From Flavobacterium sp. 83 (GTDB lineage Bacteria; Bacteroidota; Bacteroidia; Flavobacteriales; Flavobacteriaceae): a DNA stretch of 64,000 nucleotides. The notes below the pieces were generated by a model. It was not told the DNA's origin, did not search any database, and saw only the letters and a program-made list of their open reading frames with translations. The DNA lies in assembly GCF_000744835.1 (NCBI RefSeq), contig NZ_JQMS01000001.1, forward strand, positions 3,534,001 to 3,598,000, given 5' to 3'. Shown one piece after another: positions 32,360 through 41,343 of this stretch; the stretch's first letter is position 1, and the number at the start of each line of letters is the position of its first letter. The position numbers were made by a program, and so were the translations under genes.

Positions 32360-33430
32360 ATGTCAAAAACTGTATTTTTAGAAACACACAACCTTAAGAA
32401 TAAGGCAACTGGATTAGGAACTTTTAATTACGAGCTGATTAAAGGTTTATACCAATTAGAATTTAATGATTTAGAATTAACTCTAAATACCAAAAACCCA
32501 GAAATTCTTGAGAAAGAATTTGGAAATAAATTTAGCTATCATAAATACACTAATTTATCACGCCACAGTCTTTTTAGAACTCGCAAAAAACATGATTTAT
32601 GGCATTCTGTAAATCAAAATACAAAAGTAGAACCTTATCGAGTCAATAAATATTTACTTACTATTCATGATGTGAATTTTGTGGAGGAAATTTCATCTGA
32701 CATGAATCATAAAGCTAATAAACTGTTTCTTGCAAAATTAGAAAAAACTACAGCGATTACATACATATCCGAATTTGCAAAAAAACAAACCCATCAGTAT
32801 TTTAATGTTCCTAATGTTCCTGAATATGTAATTTATAATGGAAATCCCATCACGACTATTTTAGACACTTCTACATTTATTTCTAAAATCCCTTTAGACA
32901 AACCTTTCTTATACTCTATAGGTGATTTTTTAGAACGAAAAAACTTCTTGTCAATAGTGAGAATGATGATTCATGTTCCTGATTTCAATTTGATTATATC
33001 TGGAAACAACGATAAATCATACGGAATTGAAATAGCAAAATTCATCACAGAAAACAACCTAAAAAATCGCGTTTTTCTTACTGGAAAAGTAGACGATATT
33101 GCAAAACAATTTTATTTATCAAAGTGTTATGCTTTTCTTTTTCCTTCCATTCGCGAGGGTTTTGGACTTCCACCAATTGAAGCAATGCATTTTGGCAAAC
33201 CCATTTTCTTATCCAATAAAACCTCCTTACCCGAAATAGGCGGTGAACATTCTTATTATTGGGATAATTTTGACCCTGAATACATGAAAACCATACTATT
33301 TGAAGGTTTAAACCATTTCTACAACAATCAAGATATGATGGAATCATTAATGAAAGAAAGAGCCGCGAGTTTTAATTGGAAAAATGCAGCAGCAGATTAT
33401 TTAAAAGTCTATGAGAAGTGTCTTTTCTAA
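32360..33430 (+). CDS. Glycosyltransferase family 4 (group 1)
   Basis: 356-aa GT-B enzyme starting MSKTVFLETHNLKNKATGLG. The C-terminal half carries the donor-binding EGFGLPPIEAMHFGKP motif (EX7E, about residues 269-284) and NKTSLPEIGG. The frame is open 37 codons upstream (from 32249), but that stretch overlaps the divergent kinase gene and is not family-like; an ATG at 32351 is a close alternative. It is the last glycosyltransferase of the surface-glycan cluster. Confidence 0.88.
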   Translation: MSKTVFLETHNLKNKATGLGTFNYELIKGLYQLEFNDLELTLNTKNPEILEKEFGNKFSYHKYTNLSRHSLFRTRKKHDLWHSVNQNTKVEPYRVNKYLLTIHDVNFVEEISSDMNHKANKLFLAKLEKTTAITYISEFAKKQTHQYFNVPNVPEYVIYNGNPITTILDTSTFISKIPLDKPFLYSIGDFLERKNFLSIVRMMIHVPDFNLIISGNNDKSYGIEIAKFITENNLKNRVFLTGKVDDIAKQFYLSKCYAFLFPSIREGFGLPPIEAMHFGKPIFLSNKTSLPEIGGEHSYYWDNFDPEYMKTILFEGLNHFYNNQDMMESLMKERAASFNWKNAAADYLKVYEKCLF

Positions 33431-33520
33431 AAACTTTATTCTACAAAAAAGTAAAATCTATTTCATTTACATTCAAAAAGTAACGTTGAAAAATATTTGG
33501 ATTGCAAACCACAAATGAAG

Positions 33521-33528
33521 TATTTTTG
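33521..33528 (+). promoter_or_regulatory. -7 element upstream of sua5
   Basis: TATTTTTG matches TAnnTTTG; a TTTG at 33496-33499 lies 21 bp upstream. The predicted leader is about 57 nt. Confidence 0.5.
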
Positions 33529-33590
33529 CACCTTGGAAGCGAGAAGAGTAATTTTATATAAATACTTAGTAAGCTCTCTAACTTAAAAAT

Positions 33591-34160
33591 ATGGAAAACA
33601 TCAACGAAGAAGTACACAAAGCCTACGAAATAATAAAAGAAGGTGGAATAATCCTCTATCCTACTGACACGGTTTGGGGAATTGGTTGTGATGCCACAAA
33701 TCCTGAGGCTATTGCCAAAATATATAAGCTGAAGCAAAGAGCCGAAACCCAAAGCATGATTGTTTTGATGAATGGCGAAAAAATGATGTACAATGTTTTT
33801 AAAGACATTCCTGAAGTAGCTTGGCAAATCATTGATTTATCCGAAAATCCTACGACTTTAATACTAGATAAACCCAGAAATGTGGCTACTAATATAATTG
33901 CTCCAGATAACACTTTAGGAATCCGAATCGTAAAAGAACCGTTCTGTTTTAAATTATTGGAAAAGATGAAAAAACCATTGGTTTCAACATCAGCCAATAT
34001 TTCGGGAAAACCTACTCCAATTGCCTTTAAAGATATTAGTCCTGAAATTATAAAAGGTGTTGACTATGTTGTAAATTTGAACCGTGAAAAAATTAGCGGA
34101 AAGCCGTCAACAATAATTAAACTTACGAATGACTCACAGGTAAAAGTGATCCGTAAATAG
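33591..34160 (+). CDS. L-threonylcarbamoyladenylate synthase (Sua5/YciO/YrdC family)
   Basis: 189-aa enzyme forming threonylcarbamoyl-AMP for t6A37 modification of tRNAs. Signature residues: GGIILYPTDTVWGIGCDATN, IYKLKQR, STSANISGKPTP and SGKPSTIIKL. It has the short (YrdC/TsaC-like) length, without the C-terminal Sua5 domain. The stop codon is followed immediately by the left inverted repeat of the GxxExxY cassette. Confidence 0.95.
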   Translation: MENINEEVHKAYEIIKEGGIILYPTDTVWGIGCDATNPEAIAKIYKLKQRAETQSMIVLMNGEKMMYNVFKDIPEVAWQIIDLSENPTTLILDKPRNVATNIIAPDNTLGIRIVKEPFCFKLLEKMKKPLVSTSANISGKPTPIAFKDISPEIIKGVDYVVNLNREKISGKPSTIIKLTNDSQVKVIRK

Positions 34161-34605
34161 TTTTTTTTACCGCTAATTCGCTAATTTATTTTTAAAAATG
34201 GATGATTTAATTTACAAAGAAGAATGTTATAAAATAGTTGGGCTATTGTATGAAGTCCACAAAAATCTTGGTAAAGGTTTTTCTGAAATAGTTTACAAAG
34301 ATGCATTGGAATTTGAATTTAATGAAAATAGCATTCCTTATGAAAGGGAAAAAGAATATACTGTTAAATATAAAAATTCAATTTTAAAACATAAATTTCA
34401 TGCAGATTTTATTATTCACAATAAAATAATTCTCGAAGTAAAAACCGTTGCATGTTTTAACAATGACCATTACAATCAATGCTTAAATTATCTGAAAATT
34501 TCTGAAAACAAACTTGCAATATTGGTCAATTTTAATCTATCCTCTTTAGAATACAAACGTATCGTTGATACCAAAAAATAATTAGCGAATTTGCGGTAAA
34601 AAAAA
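34161..34605. mobile_element. GxxExxY cassette bounded by 25-bp inverted repeats
   Basis: Left end 34161-34185 (eight T, then ACCGCTAATTCGCTAAT) and right end 34581-34605 are inverted copies with one mismatch in 25. The repeats begin on the first base after the sua5 stop and end one base before the cca ATG, enclosing a single GxxExxY gene. No transposase and no clear target duplication are visible, so it resembles a non-autonomous or intervening-sequence-like unit. Confidence 0.7.
34198..34581 (+). CDS. GxxExxY protein (PD-(D/E)XK-like)
   Basis: 127-aa protein of the GxxExxY family: EVHKNLGKGFSEIVYKDAL contains the name-giving motif, and HADFIIHNKIILEVKTV shows the D...ExK core of a PD-(D/E)XK nuclease fold. 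Members are often found inside ribosomal RNA intervening sequences or between inverted repeats; their activity is not established. Its stop codon overlaps the right inverted repeat of the cassette by one base. The surrounding genes (sua5, cca) are housekeeping, so this gene is the newcomer. Confidence 0.88.
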   Translation: MDDLIYKEECYKIVGLLYEVHKNLGKGFSEIVYKDALEFEFNENSIPYEREKEYTVKYKNSILKHKFHADFIIHNKIILEVKTVACFNNDHYNQCLNYLKISENKLAILVNFNLSSLEYKRIVDTKK

Positions 34606-34606
34606 T

Positions 34607-36028
34607 ATGAACTACAAATCAGCCTTAAATAATAAAATTTTCGAAGTCATTTCTCAAGCTTCCCAAGAACTTAACGTTGACAGTTATGTAATTGGAGGTT
34701 TCGTGAGAGATTTACTTTTGAATAGAGATTTCAAAAAAGATATTGACATTGTTGCCGTGGGCAGCGGAATCGAATTAGCTTTGAAAGTATCTCAGTTACT
34801 GCCTAAAAAACCAAAAGTTCAGGTTTTTAAAACGTATGGAACAGCAATGTTACGTTTTGAAGATACTGAAATTGAATTTGTGGGTGCTAGAAAAGAATCT
34901 TATAATCTGGATAGTCGTAATCCAATTGTTGAAAATGGAACATTGGAAGACGATCAAAACCGTCGTGATTTTACGATAAACGCTTTGGCCTTATCATTAA
35001 ACGTTTCAAATTTTGGCGAATTATCGGACCCATTTAATGGACTGGAGGATTTAAAAAATAAAACAATCAAAACACCTTTGGATCCGGATATTACTTTTTC
35101 TGATGATCCTTTGAGAATGTTGAGAGGAATACGTTTTGCAAACCAATTGGGTTTTGAAATAGAAGAAAACTCTTTGAACTCAATCACAAAAAATGCGGAA
35201 CGAATTAAAATTATATCTGGCGAACGCATTGTTGATGAACTGAATAAAATTCTTTCAACAGACAAACCTTCTATTGGATTTTTGCTTTTGTTCAAAACAG
35301 GGCTTTTAGATATTATCCTACCAGAATTGACTGCTTTGAATCAGGTAGAAGAAATTGAAGGCCACACGCATAAAAACAACTTTTACCATACCTTAGAAGT
35401 AGTTGACAACATTTGTCCGCATACAGATGACGTCTGGTTGCGCTGGGCTGCATTATTACATGATATTGGGAAAGCGCCAACAAAACGTTTCAATAAAAAA
35501 CAAGGCTGGACGTTTCATGGGCATGAGTTTTTAGGCGGAAAAATGGCAAAAAAAATCTTTGAACGTTTGCATATGCCGTTGAACCAAAAGATGAAATTTG
35601 TTCAAAAAATGGTCATGATGAGTTCACGGCCGATTGTTTTATCCCAAGATACTGTTACAGATTCAGCTGTACGTCGTTTAGTTTTTGACGCTGGCGAAGA
35701 TGTTGAAAATCTAATGACGCTATGTGAAGCCGATATTACTACCAAAAACCCTAGCAAGTTCAAAAAATACCACCAAAATTTTGAAATTGTTCGAAAGAAA
35801 ATTGTAGAAGTAGAAGAACGCGATCATGTCCGTAATTTCCAACCGCCTATAACAGGAGAAGAAATCATGGAAATTTTCAATATAAAACCATCCAAAGAAA
35901 TTGGAATGCTTAAAGAAGCAATCAAAGAAGCAATATTAGAAGGAGAAATTCCTAATGAATATCAGGCTGCTTATGACTTTATGTTAAAAAGAGCCAATAA
36001 AATTGGACTAAAGATTAACGCTTGTTGA
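34607..36028 (+). CDS. cca: CCA tRNA nucleotidyltransferase with HD domain
   Basis: 473-aa enzyme that adds or repairs the CCA end of tRNAs. Catalytic head [22 protein letters not shown] carries GG and DxD, followed by [11 protein letters not shown] and the neck motif [16 protein letters not shown]-terminal HD phosphohydrolase domain begins near residue 250 ([26 protein letters not shown]). Its ATG lies one base after the right inverted repeat of the GxxExxY cassette, so any upstream leader has been replaced by cassette sequence. Confidence 0.95.
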   Translation: MNYKSALNNKIFEVISQASQELNVDSYVIGGFVRDLLLNRDFKKDIDIVAVGSGIELALKVSQLLPKKPKVQVFKTYGTAMLRFEDTEIEFVGARKESYNLDSRNPIVENGTLEDDQNRRDFTINALALSLNVSNFGELSDPFNGLEDLKNKTIKTPLDPDITFSDDPLRMLRGIRFANQLGFEIEENSLNSITKNAERIKIISGERIVDELNKILSTDKPSIGFLLLFKTGLLDIILPELTALNQVEEIEGHTHKNNFYHTLEVVDNICPHTDDVWLRWAALLHDIGKAPTKRFNKKQGWTFHGHEFLGGKMAKKIFERLHMPLNQKMKFVQKMVMMSSRPIVLSQDTVTDSAVRRLVFDAGEDVENLMTLCEADITTKNPSKFKKYHQNFEIVRKKIVEVEERDHVRNFQPPITGEEIMEIFNIKPSKEIGMLKEAIKEAILEGEIPNEYQAAYDFMLKRANKIGLKINAC

Positions 36029-36052
36029 ATTAAAGATTAATTGTTTTTAAAA

Positions 36053-36060
36053 TATCTTTG
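36053..36060 (+). promoter_or_regulatory. -7 element of ctaA
   Basis: TATCTTTG, full consensus, 19 bp before the ATG at 36079. An in-frame TTG at 36058 overlaps the element and was therefore rejected as start. Confidence 0.6.
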
Positions 36061-36078
36061 CAAAAATTAGTTTCAAAA

Positions 36079-37101
36079 ATGAAAAAAGAGAATAAGTCAG
36101 TTATTATTTGGTTGCTTTCAGGATGCTTTTTAATATTTTTAATGGTTGTTGTTGGCGGAATCACACGGCTGACCAATTCAGGTCTTTCCATGACCGATTG
36201 GCACTTAGTCACTGATACCTTACCTCCTCTTTCGGATGCAAAATGGCAGGAAGCTTTTGAAAAATACAAGCAATTTCCAGAATATCAAAAAATAAATATT
36301 CATAACGATTTTACCCTTTCAGATTATAAATTCATCTATTTCTGGGAATGGTTTCACCGCTTTATTGGACGCATCCTAGGTTTTGTTTTCATCATTCCAT
36401 TTGTTTATTTTTTAAGTAAGAAAAAAATTGACCGCGAAACACTAAAAAAATGTTACATTCTTCTGGGAATGGGTGCTTTCCAAGGTTTTCTTGGTTGGTT
36501 TATGGTAAAAAGTGGCTTAGTAAACGACCCAGACGTAAGTCATTTTAGACTTGCATTACATTTGACTTTTGCATTTATCACATTTGCTTATTCCTTTTGG
36601 GTTGCTCTGGATTTACTATATCCAGAAAAGAAAAAAATTGAAAAATCATTACGAACTATAGCTCGCGTAGCATTAGCTTTTTTATTGTTACAAATTATAT
36701 ACGGCGGCTTCGTTGCTGGTTTAAATGCCGGTTTAATTCACAATCACTGGCCTTTAATGAGTGACGGACAATTTATTCACGATAGTGTTTTTCTTGAACA
36801 AAAAAATCTGTTTTTGAGCTTTACTGAGGGAAAAAGCGGCGTTCAATTTGTACATCGAACATTTGCTTATTTTGTGGTTGGTATGATTGTTTTATTGTAT
36901 TTCAAAAGCATTAATTTTACTTTAGACAAAGCACAAAACAAAGGAATTAAATTGCTTTTAGTATTAGTTTTCGTTCAGTTTGGATTAGGAGTATTTACCT
37001 TATTATATGGAGTCCCTTTATGGTTAGGGCTCTTACATCAGGTAAGCGCTTTTTTCTTATTGACAGCAATGACTTTTACTTTACATCGATTATCAAAATA
37101 A
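36079..37101 (+). CDS. ctaA: Heme A synthase (COX15/CtaA family)
   Basis: 340-aa integral membrane protein with about eight helices in two repeats. Heme-ligand motifs: GGITRLTNSGLSMTDWH, EWFHRFIGR, the second-half GGFVAGLNAGLIHNHWP and VQFVHRTFAY, and GLLHQ. It oxidises the heme O methyl group to heme A for aa3-type oxidases, so the organism should have an aa3 oxidase in addition to the cbb3 encoded here. The start was moved to 36079 because the upstream codons overlap the promoter. Confidence 0.93.
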   Translation: MKKENKSVIIWLLSGCFLIFLMVVVGGITRLTNSGLSMTDWHLVTDTLPPLSDAKWQEAFEKYKQFPEYQKINIHNDFTLSDYKFIYFWEWFHRFIGRILGFVFIIPFVYFLSKKKIDRETLKKCYILLGMGAFQGFLGWFMVKSGLVNDPDVSHFRLALHLTFAFITFAYSFWVALDLLYPEKKKIEKSLRTIARVALAFLLLQIIYGGFVAGLNAGLIHNHWPLMSDGQFIHDSVFLEQKNLFLSFTEGKSGVQFVHRTFAYFVVGMIVLLYFKSINFTLDKAQNKGIKLLLVLVFVQFGLGVFTLLYGVPLWLGLLHQVSAFFLLTAMTFTLHRLSK

Positions 37102-37156
37102 TTTTTTTACTATTAAACCTGACTATATTGTCGCATTTCTTTGTTCATAAACTTAA

Positions 37157-37930
37157 ATGTCTAAACTTGCTGCTCAAGATAAATTTTTAGATTTATCCGA
37201 TTACGGAAGACCCTTTGGAAAATTCTTAGCCAATAAATTAAAGAATACCAGATTTACTCCCATTCATGTTACGCTGCTTTTTGGACTTTCAGGTCTTATT
37301 GCGATTTACTGTATTTTACAAAATCATTACTTTTTAGCAGGTTTTTTTATCATCCTGAAATCAGGAATTGATGCTGCCGATGGCGAACTGGCAAGGATAA
37401 AAAACACCCCTTCTTACACCGGAAGATACCTCGACAGTGTTTTTGATATTATCTTAAACTTCTTACTTTTTATGACGCTTTGTTATGTCTCAAAAACAAC
37501 AATCGGGTTTACTATTTTAGCATTTATTGGCATACAATTGCAAGGAACTTTATACAATTATTACTATGTAATTTTAAGAAATAAATCTGTTGGAGGAGAT
37601 TCTACCAGTAAAATTTTCGAATACAAATCACCCCGAGCTTTGCCTGGAGAAAGCCAAAAATCAGTTGATATTTTGTTCCAAATTTATACCATTGTCTACG
37701 GCACTTTTGACAAAATAATTCACACACTTGATAAAGAGGCATACAAGGTGAAAACATTTCCAAATTGGTTTATGACCTTACTTTCAATATACGGGCTAGG
37801 GTTTCAATTGTTGATAATTGCCATTATGCTACCTCTTAATTTAATCGAATACATTGTTCCGTTTTTTATTCTTTACACTTTGTTTATCTTTTTGCTAATT
37901 GGCATCAGAAAGACTCTTTTAAAGGCCTAA
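37157..37930 (+). CDS. CDP-alcohol phosphatidyltransferase family protein
   Basis: 257-aa membrane enzyme with the complete catalytic signature DG-x2-AR-x8-G-x3-D-x3-D in DAADGELARIKNTP...GRYLDSVFD (about residues 73-97), and about six helices. Family members make phospholipids or inositol-type head groups from CDP-diacylglycerol or CDP-alcohols; the acceptor cannot be predicted. A near -7 match TTTCTTTG lies about 15 bp upstream. Single gene. Confidence 0.88.
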   Translation: MSKLAAQDKFLDLSDYGRPFGKFLANKLKNTRFTPIHVTLLFGLSGLIAIYCILQNHYFLAGFFIILKSGIDAADGELARIKNTPSYTGRYLDSVFDIILNFLLFMTLCYVSKTTIGFTILAFIGIQLQGTLYNYYYVILRNKSVGGDSTSKIFEYKSPRALPGESQKSVDILFQIYTIVYGTFDKIIHTLDKEAYKVKTFPNWFMTLLSIYGLGFQLLIIAIMLPLNLIEYIVPFFILYTLFIFLLIGIRKTLLKA

Positions 37931-38168
37931 ACCCATCATAGACATAATCTATACACAAACGATATTTTACTAAATACCAACAACTTAATAAAGGTCACTT
38001 TACTTTTAAATTCAAATACATTTCGACATTAAATTATTTACAATAATAATCTAATTAGATAACAATTACCAAAAATTAAACAACAAACCTTCTTAATTGT
38101 GTAATAGTTTTTCCTCTTTCAATCACCAAATTTGTAAAAGAAATAATATCAATTTAAAACTATCCGTT

Positions 38169-38351
38169 ATGCCAAATTCAACAGAGATTAAAGGAAATTA
38201 CAATGAATTGAAAGGTAAACTTAAACAAAAGTTTGCTGAACTAACAGATGACGATGTGTTATTTGAAGAAGGAAAAGAAGATGAAACTTGGGGCAAATTG
38301 CAACAAAAATTAGGCAAAACTGAAAAAGAAATCAGATCCTTATTTGAATAA
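38169..38351 (+). CDS. CsbD-family stress protein
   Basis: 60-aa hydrophilic protein [20 protein letters not shown] followed by KFAELTDDD, the CsbD/YjbJ pattern. The family is induced by general stress; molecular role unknown. The frame is open 24 codons further upstream but that part is cysteine- and asparagine-rich and unlike the family, so the ATG at 38169 is the start. About 240 bp of AT-rich sequence lies upstream with no convincing promoter except CAAATTTG (38127-38134). Confidence 0.88.
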   Translation: MPNSTEIKGNYNELKGKLKQKFAELTDDDVLFEEGKEDETWGKLQQKLGKTEKEIRSLFE

Positions 38352-38373
38352 TTTCAAAGTCTAAGAAATTACT

Positions 38374-38446
38374 AAAACTGTTTCAAAAACCTAAACTAAA
38401 CTTTTTCCAAATCGGATTTTATTTAAGGTTTTGAAACAGTTTTTTT
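38374..38446. terminator. Long bidirectional terminator between csbD-like gene and lytTR gene
   Basis: AAAACTGTTTCAAAA-ACCT on the left pairs with AGGTTTTGAAACAGTTTT on the right (one bulge), followed by a T run on the plus strand and by A/T tracts on the other. Confidence 0.85.
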
Positions 38447-39201
38447 CATCCAATCCAAGTTTTAAAATCAGATACTTTCTCTCGACTCACGATTACCTCA
38501 TCGGGAGTATAAGACGGCAAAATAACTTTCAATCGGGAGTTACTATACAATACAATTTCTTTGATTGCTTTAAGTGGAATTATGAATTTTCGGCTCACTC
38601 TAAAAAAGTCTTTAGGATCTAATTCTTGTTCCAAAAGTTCCAAAGTATTTTCGATTAAATAATTTCTATTATCAAAAGTATGAATGTATGTTCCTTTATT
38701 TTCACTAAAAAAACACTCTACTTCATCAATAGAAATAACTTTCAAATGTTGCCCGATTTTTACTGTAAAACGTTTTTTATAATTTTTTTCAAATGGGTTC
38801 GTCAACATTCTTTTGATTTGTTCAAAATCCAATTGCAATGTTTCTTGTTTTGGCAAACGAGTTTTAAACTTAGAAACTGCCACTTCCAAATCATCCTCAT
38901 CAATGGGTTTCAAAAGATAATCAATGCTGTTTAATTTGAATGCTCGCAACGCATATTCATCATAAGCAGTTGTGAAAATTATAGCACTTTTGATAGCGAC
39001 TTTTTCAAAGATTTCAAATGACAAACCATCCGACAATTGAATGTCTAAAAAGATCAAATCAGGATGTTCATTTTTAGAAAACCAATCAATAGATTCTTCT
39101 ACTGAATGCAGCATCACTCCTACTTGAATATTTAGCTTTTCAAGTTTTCTTTGAAGTAATCTGGCAGCAGGTTTTTCGTCTTCAATTATTATTGTGGTCA
39201 T
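38446..39201 (-). CDS. LytTR-family response regulator
   Basis: 251-aa cytosolic regulator. Receiver domain (1-120) with acidic pocket EDEKPAA, phosphoacceptor D in LIFLDIQLSDG (about residue 55), T in FTTAYDEYA and K in YLLKPIDEDD; C-terminal LytTR DNA-binding domain (about 145-250: KKRFTVKIGQHLKVISIDEV, FFRVSRKFIIPLKAI). Last gene of the unit that starts at 41964; the sensor kinase two genes upstream is the partner. Two matching 31-bp upstream sites are candidate targets. Confidence 0.93.
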   Translation of the reverse strand: MTTIIIEDEKPAARLLQRKLEKLNIQVGVMLHSVEESIDWFSKNEHPDLIFLDIQLSDGLSFEIFEKVAIKSAIIFTTAYDEYALRAFKLNSIDYLLKPIDEDDLEVAVSKFKTRLPKQETLQLDFEQIKRMLTNPFEKNYKKRFTVKIGQHLKVISIDEVECFFSENKGTYIHTFDNRNYLIENTLELLEQELDPKDFFRVSRKFIIPLKAIKEIVLYSNSRLKVILPSYTPDEVIVSREKVSDFKTWIG

Positions 39202-39250
39202 GTAATTTTGTATCGTTTATTTTAGCATTTGGTTAACTGAAAACTCATTT

Positions 39251-39604
39251 TTATTCCCATTTTTCACTTTTTTCTTTTTCCATTAATTCTTGGATTTTTT
39301 TCTCTTCCCAGTTTGCACCAAAAAATATATTTCTTCCAAAAACAGATAATCCATGAGCTAGCAATCCGATTCCCCAAAATAATGCCGTTGAAAAAGTTTC
39401 CCAACGCCAGAATATTTCATCATCAATCAAACTTTTGTTAGAACTTGAAATAACTATAAATGCATTTACAATTATATAAACCAATAGATGAACATAAAAT
39501 CCTTTGATTCTTTTTACTCTTTTGTAAGCTAAATTATAACGTTCGTCCGGATTATATGTTTCCGTATTATAATCATTTAGCCGTCTATCTCTAAATCTTC
39601 CCAT
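39251..39604 (-). CDS. 2TM-domain protein
   Basis: 117-aa protein. YNLAYKRVKRIKGFYVHLLV starts the 2TM domain: an amphipathic approach helix, two transmembrane helices (about residues 37-55 and 73-95) and a conserved GANWEEKKIQELMEKEKSEKWE tail. The family is widespread in Bacteroidetes, often near LytTR regulators; function unknown. It is paralogous to the next gene and to the C-terminus of the sensor kinase at 39958-41340. Confidence 0.88.
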   Translation of the reverse strand: MGRFRDRRLNDYNTETYNPDERYNLAYKRVKRIKGFYVHLLVYIIVNAFIVISSSNKSLIDDEIFWRWETFSTALFWGIGLLAHGLSVFGRNIFFGANWEEKKIQELMEKEKSEKWE

Positions 39605-39620
39605 CTCTATAAATATTAAA

Positions 39621-39920
39621 TTATTCCCAAGTTTCTTTGTTCTCTTTTTCCATAAACTCCTTAATCTTTTTCTCTTCCCAGTCCTTCGTTATAAAAGGCA
39701 TGCATTTAAAAACCTTGAGACCGTGAAAAATAACCCCAATTCCCCACCACAGCAAAGGCCAGTAAAACCATAAATGATCCGGCGATGTTTTTAAATTTAA
39801 AATAATCAATCCTATATTTACTACAATATAAGAAATTAAGTTGCTGTAAAACCCTTTTATATCTTCTACTTGCTTTTTTGCTATATAATAGCGTTCCTCG
39901 TTCAGATGCTTATTTTCCAT
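39621..39920 (-). CDS. 2TM-domain protein
   Basis: 99-aa protein consisting of the 2TM domain alone: YYIAKKQVEDIKGFYSNLIS, two helices, and TKDWEEKKIKEFMEKENKET. Sixteen bases before the next 2TM gene and 37 bases after the kinase, so in the same transcript. The tail WEEKKIK-E-M/L is shared almost unchanged by all three copies in this operon. Confidence 0.88.
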   Translation of the reverse strand: MENKHLNEERYYIAKKQVEDIKGFYSNLISYIVVNIGLIILNLKTSPDHLWFYWPLLWWGIGVIFHGLKVFKCMPFITKDWEEKKIKEFMEKENKETWE

Positions 39921-39957
39921 ACTTTTTTATAATTTATTCCAGACTTAAAATCAAAAA

Positions 39958-41340
39958 CTATTTCCAAGATTTTTTTTCGTCTTGCCTTTGCAAAATCTCT
40001 TTAATTTTCCTTTCTTCCCAACGAGAACTATATCCAAAAACCTTTAGAGCGTGCATAACCAATCCAAAGCCCCAACCTGCAGCCGAAAACCAGAACCATT
40101 GAAATTGAGGCGAATATGTTAGGTTAATAAATATCAAAAGTGGGATGACACAACAATAAGAAATCAAGTTCCCATAAAATCCTTTGAGTTCTTCAACACG
40201 TTTTTTAGCTCTGTAATAGGCTGTATTTTCACTAAAATTGGCACTACTTTCCATAACTGAAATTTGCTTCGTTAAAATGGGTATTTTAACGGTAAAGGTT
40301 TTTTCATTTTGCTCAATCAATACTTTTCTATTGGTAATAATCCCATAACGATTGATGATATTTTGCAATCCTACACCCTGGCGATCCTGCAACACTTCTT
40401 TCTTTTGAAAATCGTTTTGCACAGCAAGATAGTCCCCTTCTATTGTTATGCGAATGTGTAACGGTTTTTGTTCACTAACCGCATTGTGTTTTACCGTATT
40501 CTCCAATAAAAGCTGCAAAGAAAGCGGCACAACTTTGGCTTCTGGATTTATAATCGAAATTGGCAATTCATAAAACAAGCTATTTTCAAAGCGCATTTTA
40601 AGCAGGTTCATATAGGTTTTGGCAAAAGCCAACTCTTCTTCAACTGAAACCAGCTCCTTATCTTTTTGTTCCAATACATACCGATAAATTTTCGACAATG
40701 AAGTCGTAAATCGTTGTGCATTATCAGGATTTTCTTCAATTAAAGAGCTTAAAACATTCAAACTATTGAAAAGAAAATGTGGGTCAATCTGGTTTTTTAA
40801 ACTTTCAAATTTTGCCGAAGCTGTTCCTGCAATTATTTTTTGTTGTGTTACTTCTTTTCTTGATGCCTGTTTCCAATTGGCCATGAAACTCCGTGCATGC
40901 ATGAAAGTCGAAACCCCCAATGAAAGTATGATGTAAAATAAATGAACCCATATCATTCTGTCATTAAAAAACTCACTTGGATTCATTTTTTGAAAAATCA
41001 CAAAAGTGATATAATCAATCCCTAAAACAACCGGAACCGTATACAAAACCGTAGCAATTATTCCGAAATACACTCTCAAATTAGTATGCTCCAGCCAATC
41101 CCATTTTTTATCCAATAAAGAATTTATTACTCCATTTCCAAAGCCTATTCCAAAAGAATACAACGAACTTACCCAAAAAGTAGTGATAACCGTTTCAAAA
41201 TCAAAACGCCCCTGAATTAAAGAAAATACAAAAGTGAAAATCAATGCAATTTTAAGGGAGATAATTGTTCCCTTTTTAAATTCTGTGTAGGTATGTATTC
41301 TTTGATTTCCCATTTTAACTTTAATTTTATTATCTAGCAA
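39958..41340 (-). CDS. LytS-type sensor histidine kinase with C-terminal 2TM domain
   Basis: 460-aa membrane kinase. Four helices in residues about 25-145, then the His_kinase domain with ESLKNQIDPHFLFNSLNVLS (phosphoacceptor H in DPHFLFN), N-box LLLENTVKHNAV and a G-box RQGVGLQNIINRYG. After the ATPase domain (about residue 365) an extra 2TM domain follows (YYRAKKRVEELKGFYGNLIS to SSRWEERKIKEILQRQDE). Such a kinase with a membrane domain at both ends is unusual. It is coupled closely to the upstream TPR-like gene (3 bp gap). Confidence 0.92.
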   Translation of the reverse strand: MLDNKIKVKMGNQRIHTYTEFKKGTIISLKIALIFTFVFSLIQGRFDFETVITTFWVSSLYSFGIGFGNGVINSLLDKKWDWLEHTNLRVYFGIIATVLYTVPVVLGIDYITFVIFQKMNPSEFFNDRMIWVHLFYIILSLGVSTFMHARSFMANWKQASRKEVTQQKIIAGTASAKFESLKNQIDPHFLFNSLNVLSSLIEENPDNAQRFTTSLSKIYRYVLEQKDKELVSVEEELAFAKTYMNLLKMRFENSLFYELPISIINPEAKVVPLSLQLLLENTVKHNAVSEQKPLHIRITIEGDYLAVQNDFQKKEVLQDRQGVGLQNIINRYGIITNRKVLIEQNEKTFTVKIPILTKQISVMESSANFSENTAYYRAKKRVEELKGFYGNLISYCCVIPLLIFINLTYSPQFQWFWFSAAGWGFGLVMHALKVFGYSSRWEERKIKEILQRQDEKKSWK

Positions 41341-41343
41341 ATC

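Noticed and set aside
28640..33430. Recently transferred O-antigen island.
   Set aside because: Base composition looks like that of the neighbouring core genes, no mobility genes, and the enzymes fit a stable LPS core cluster.
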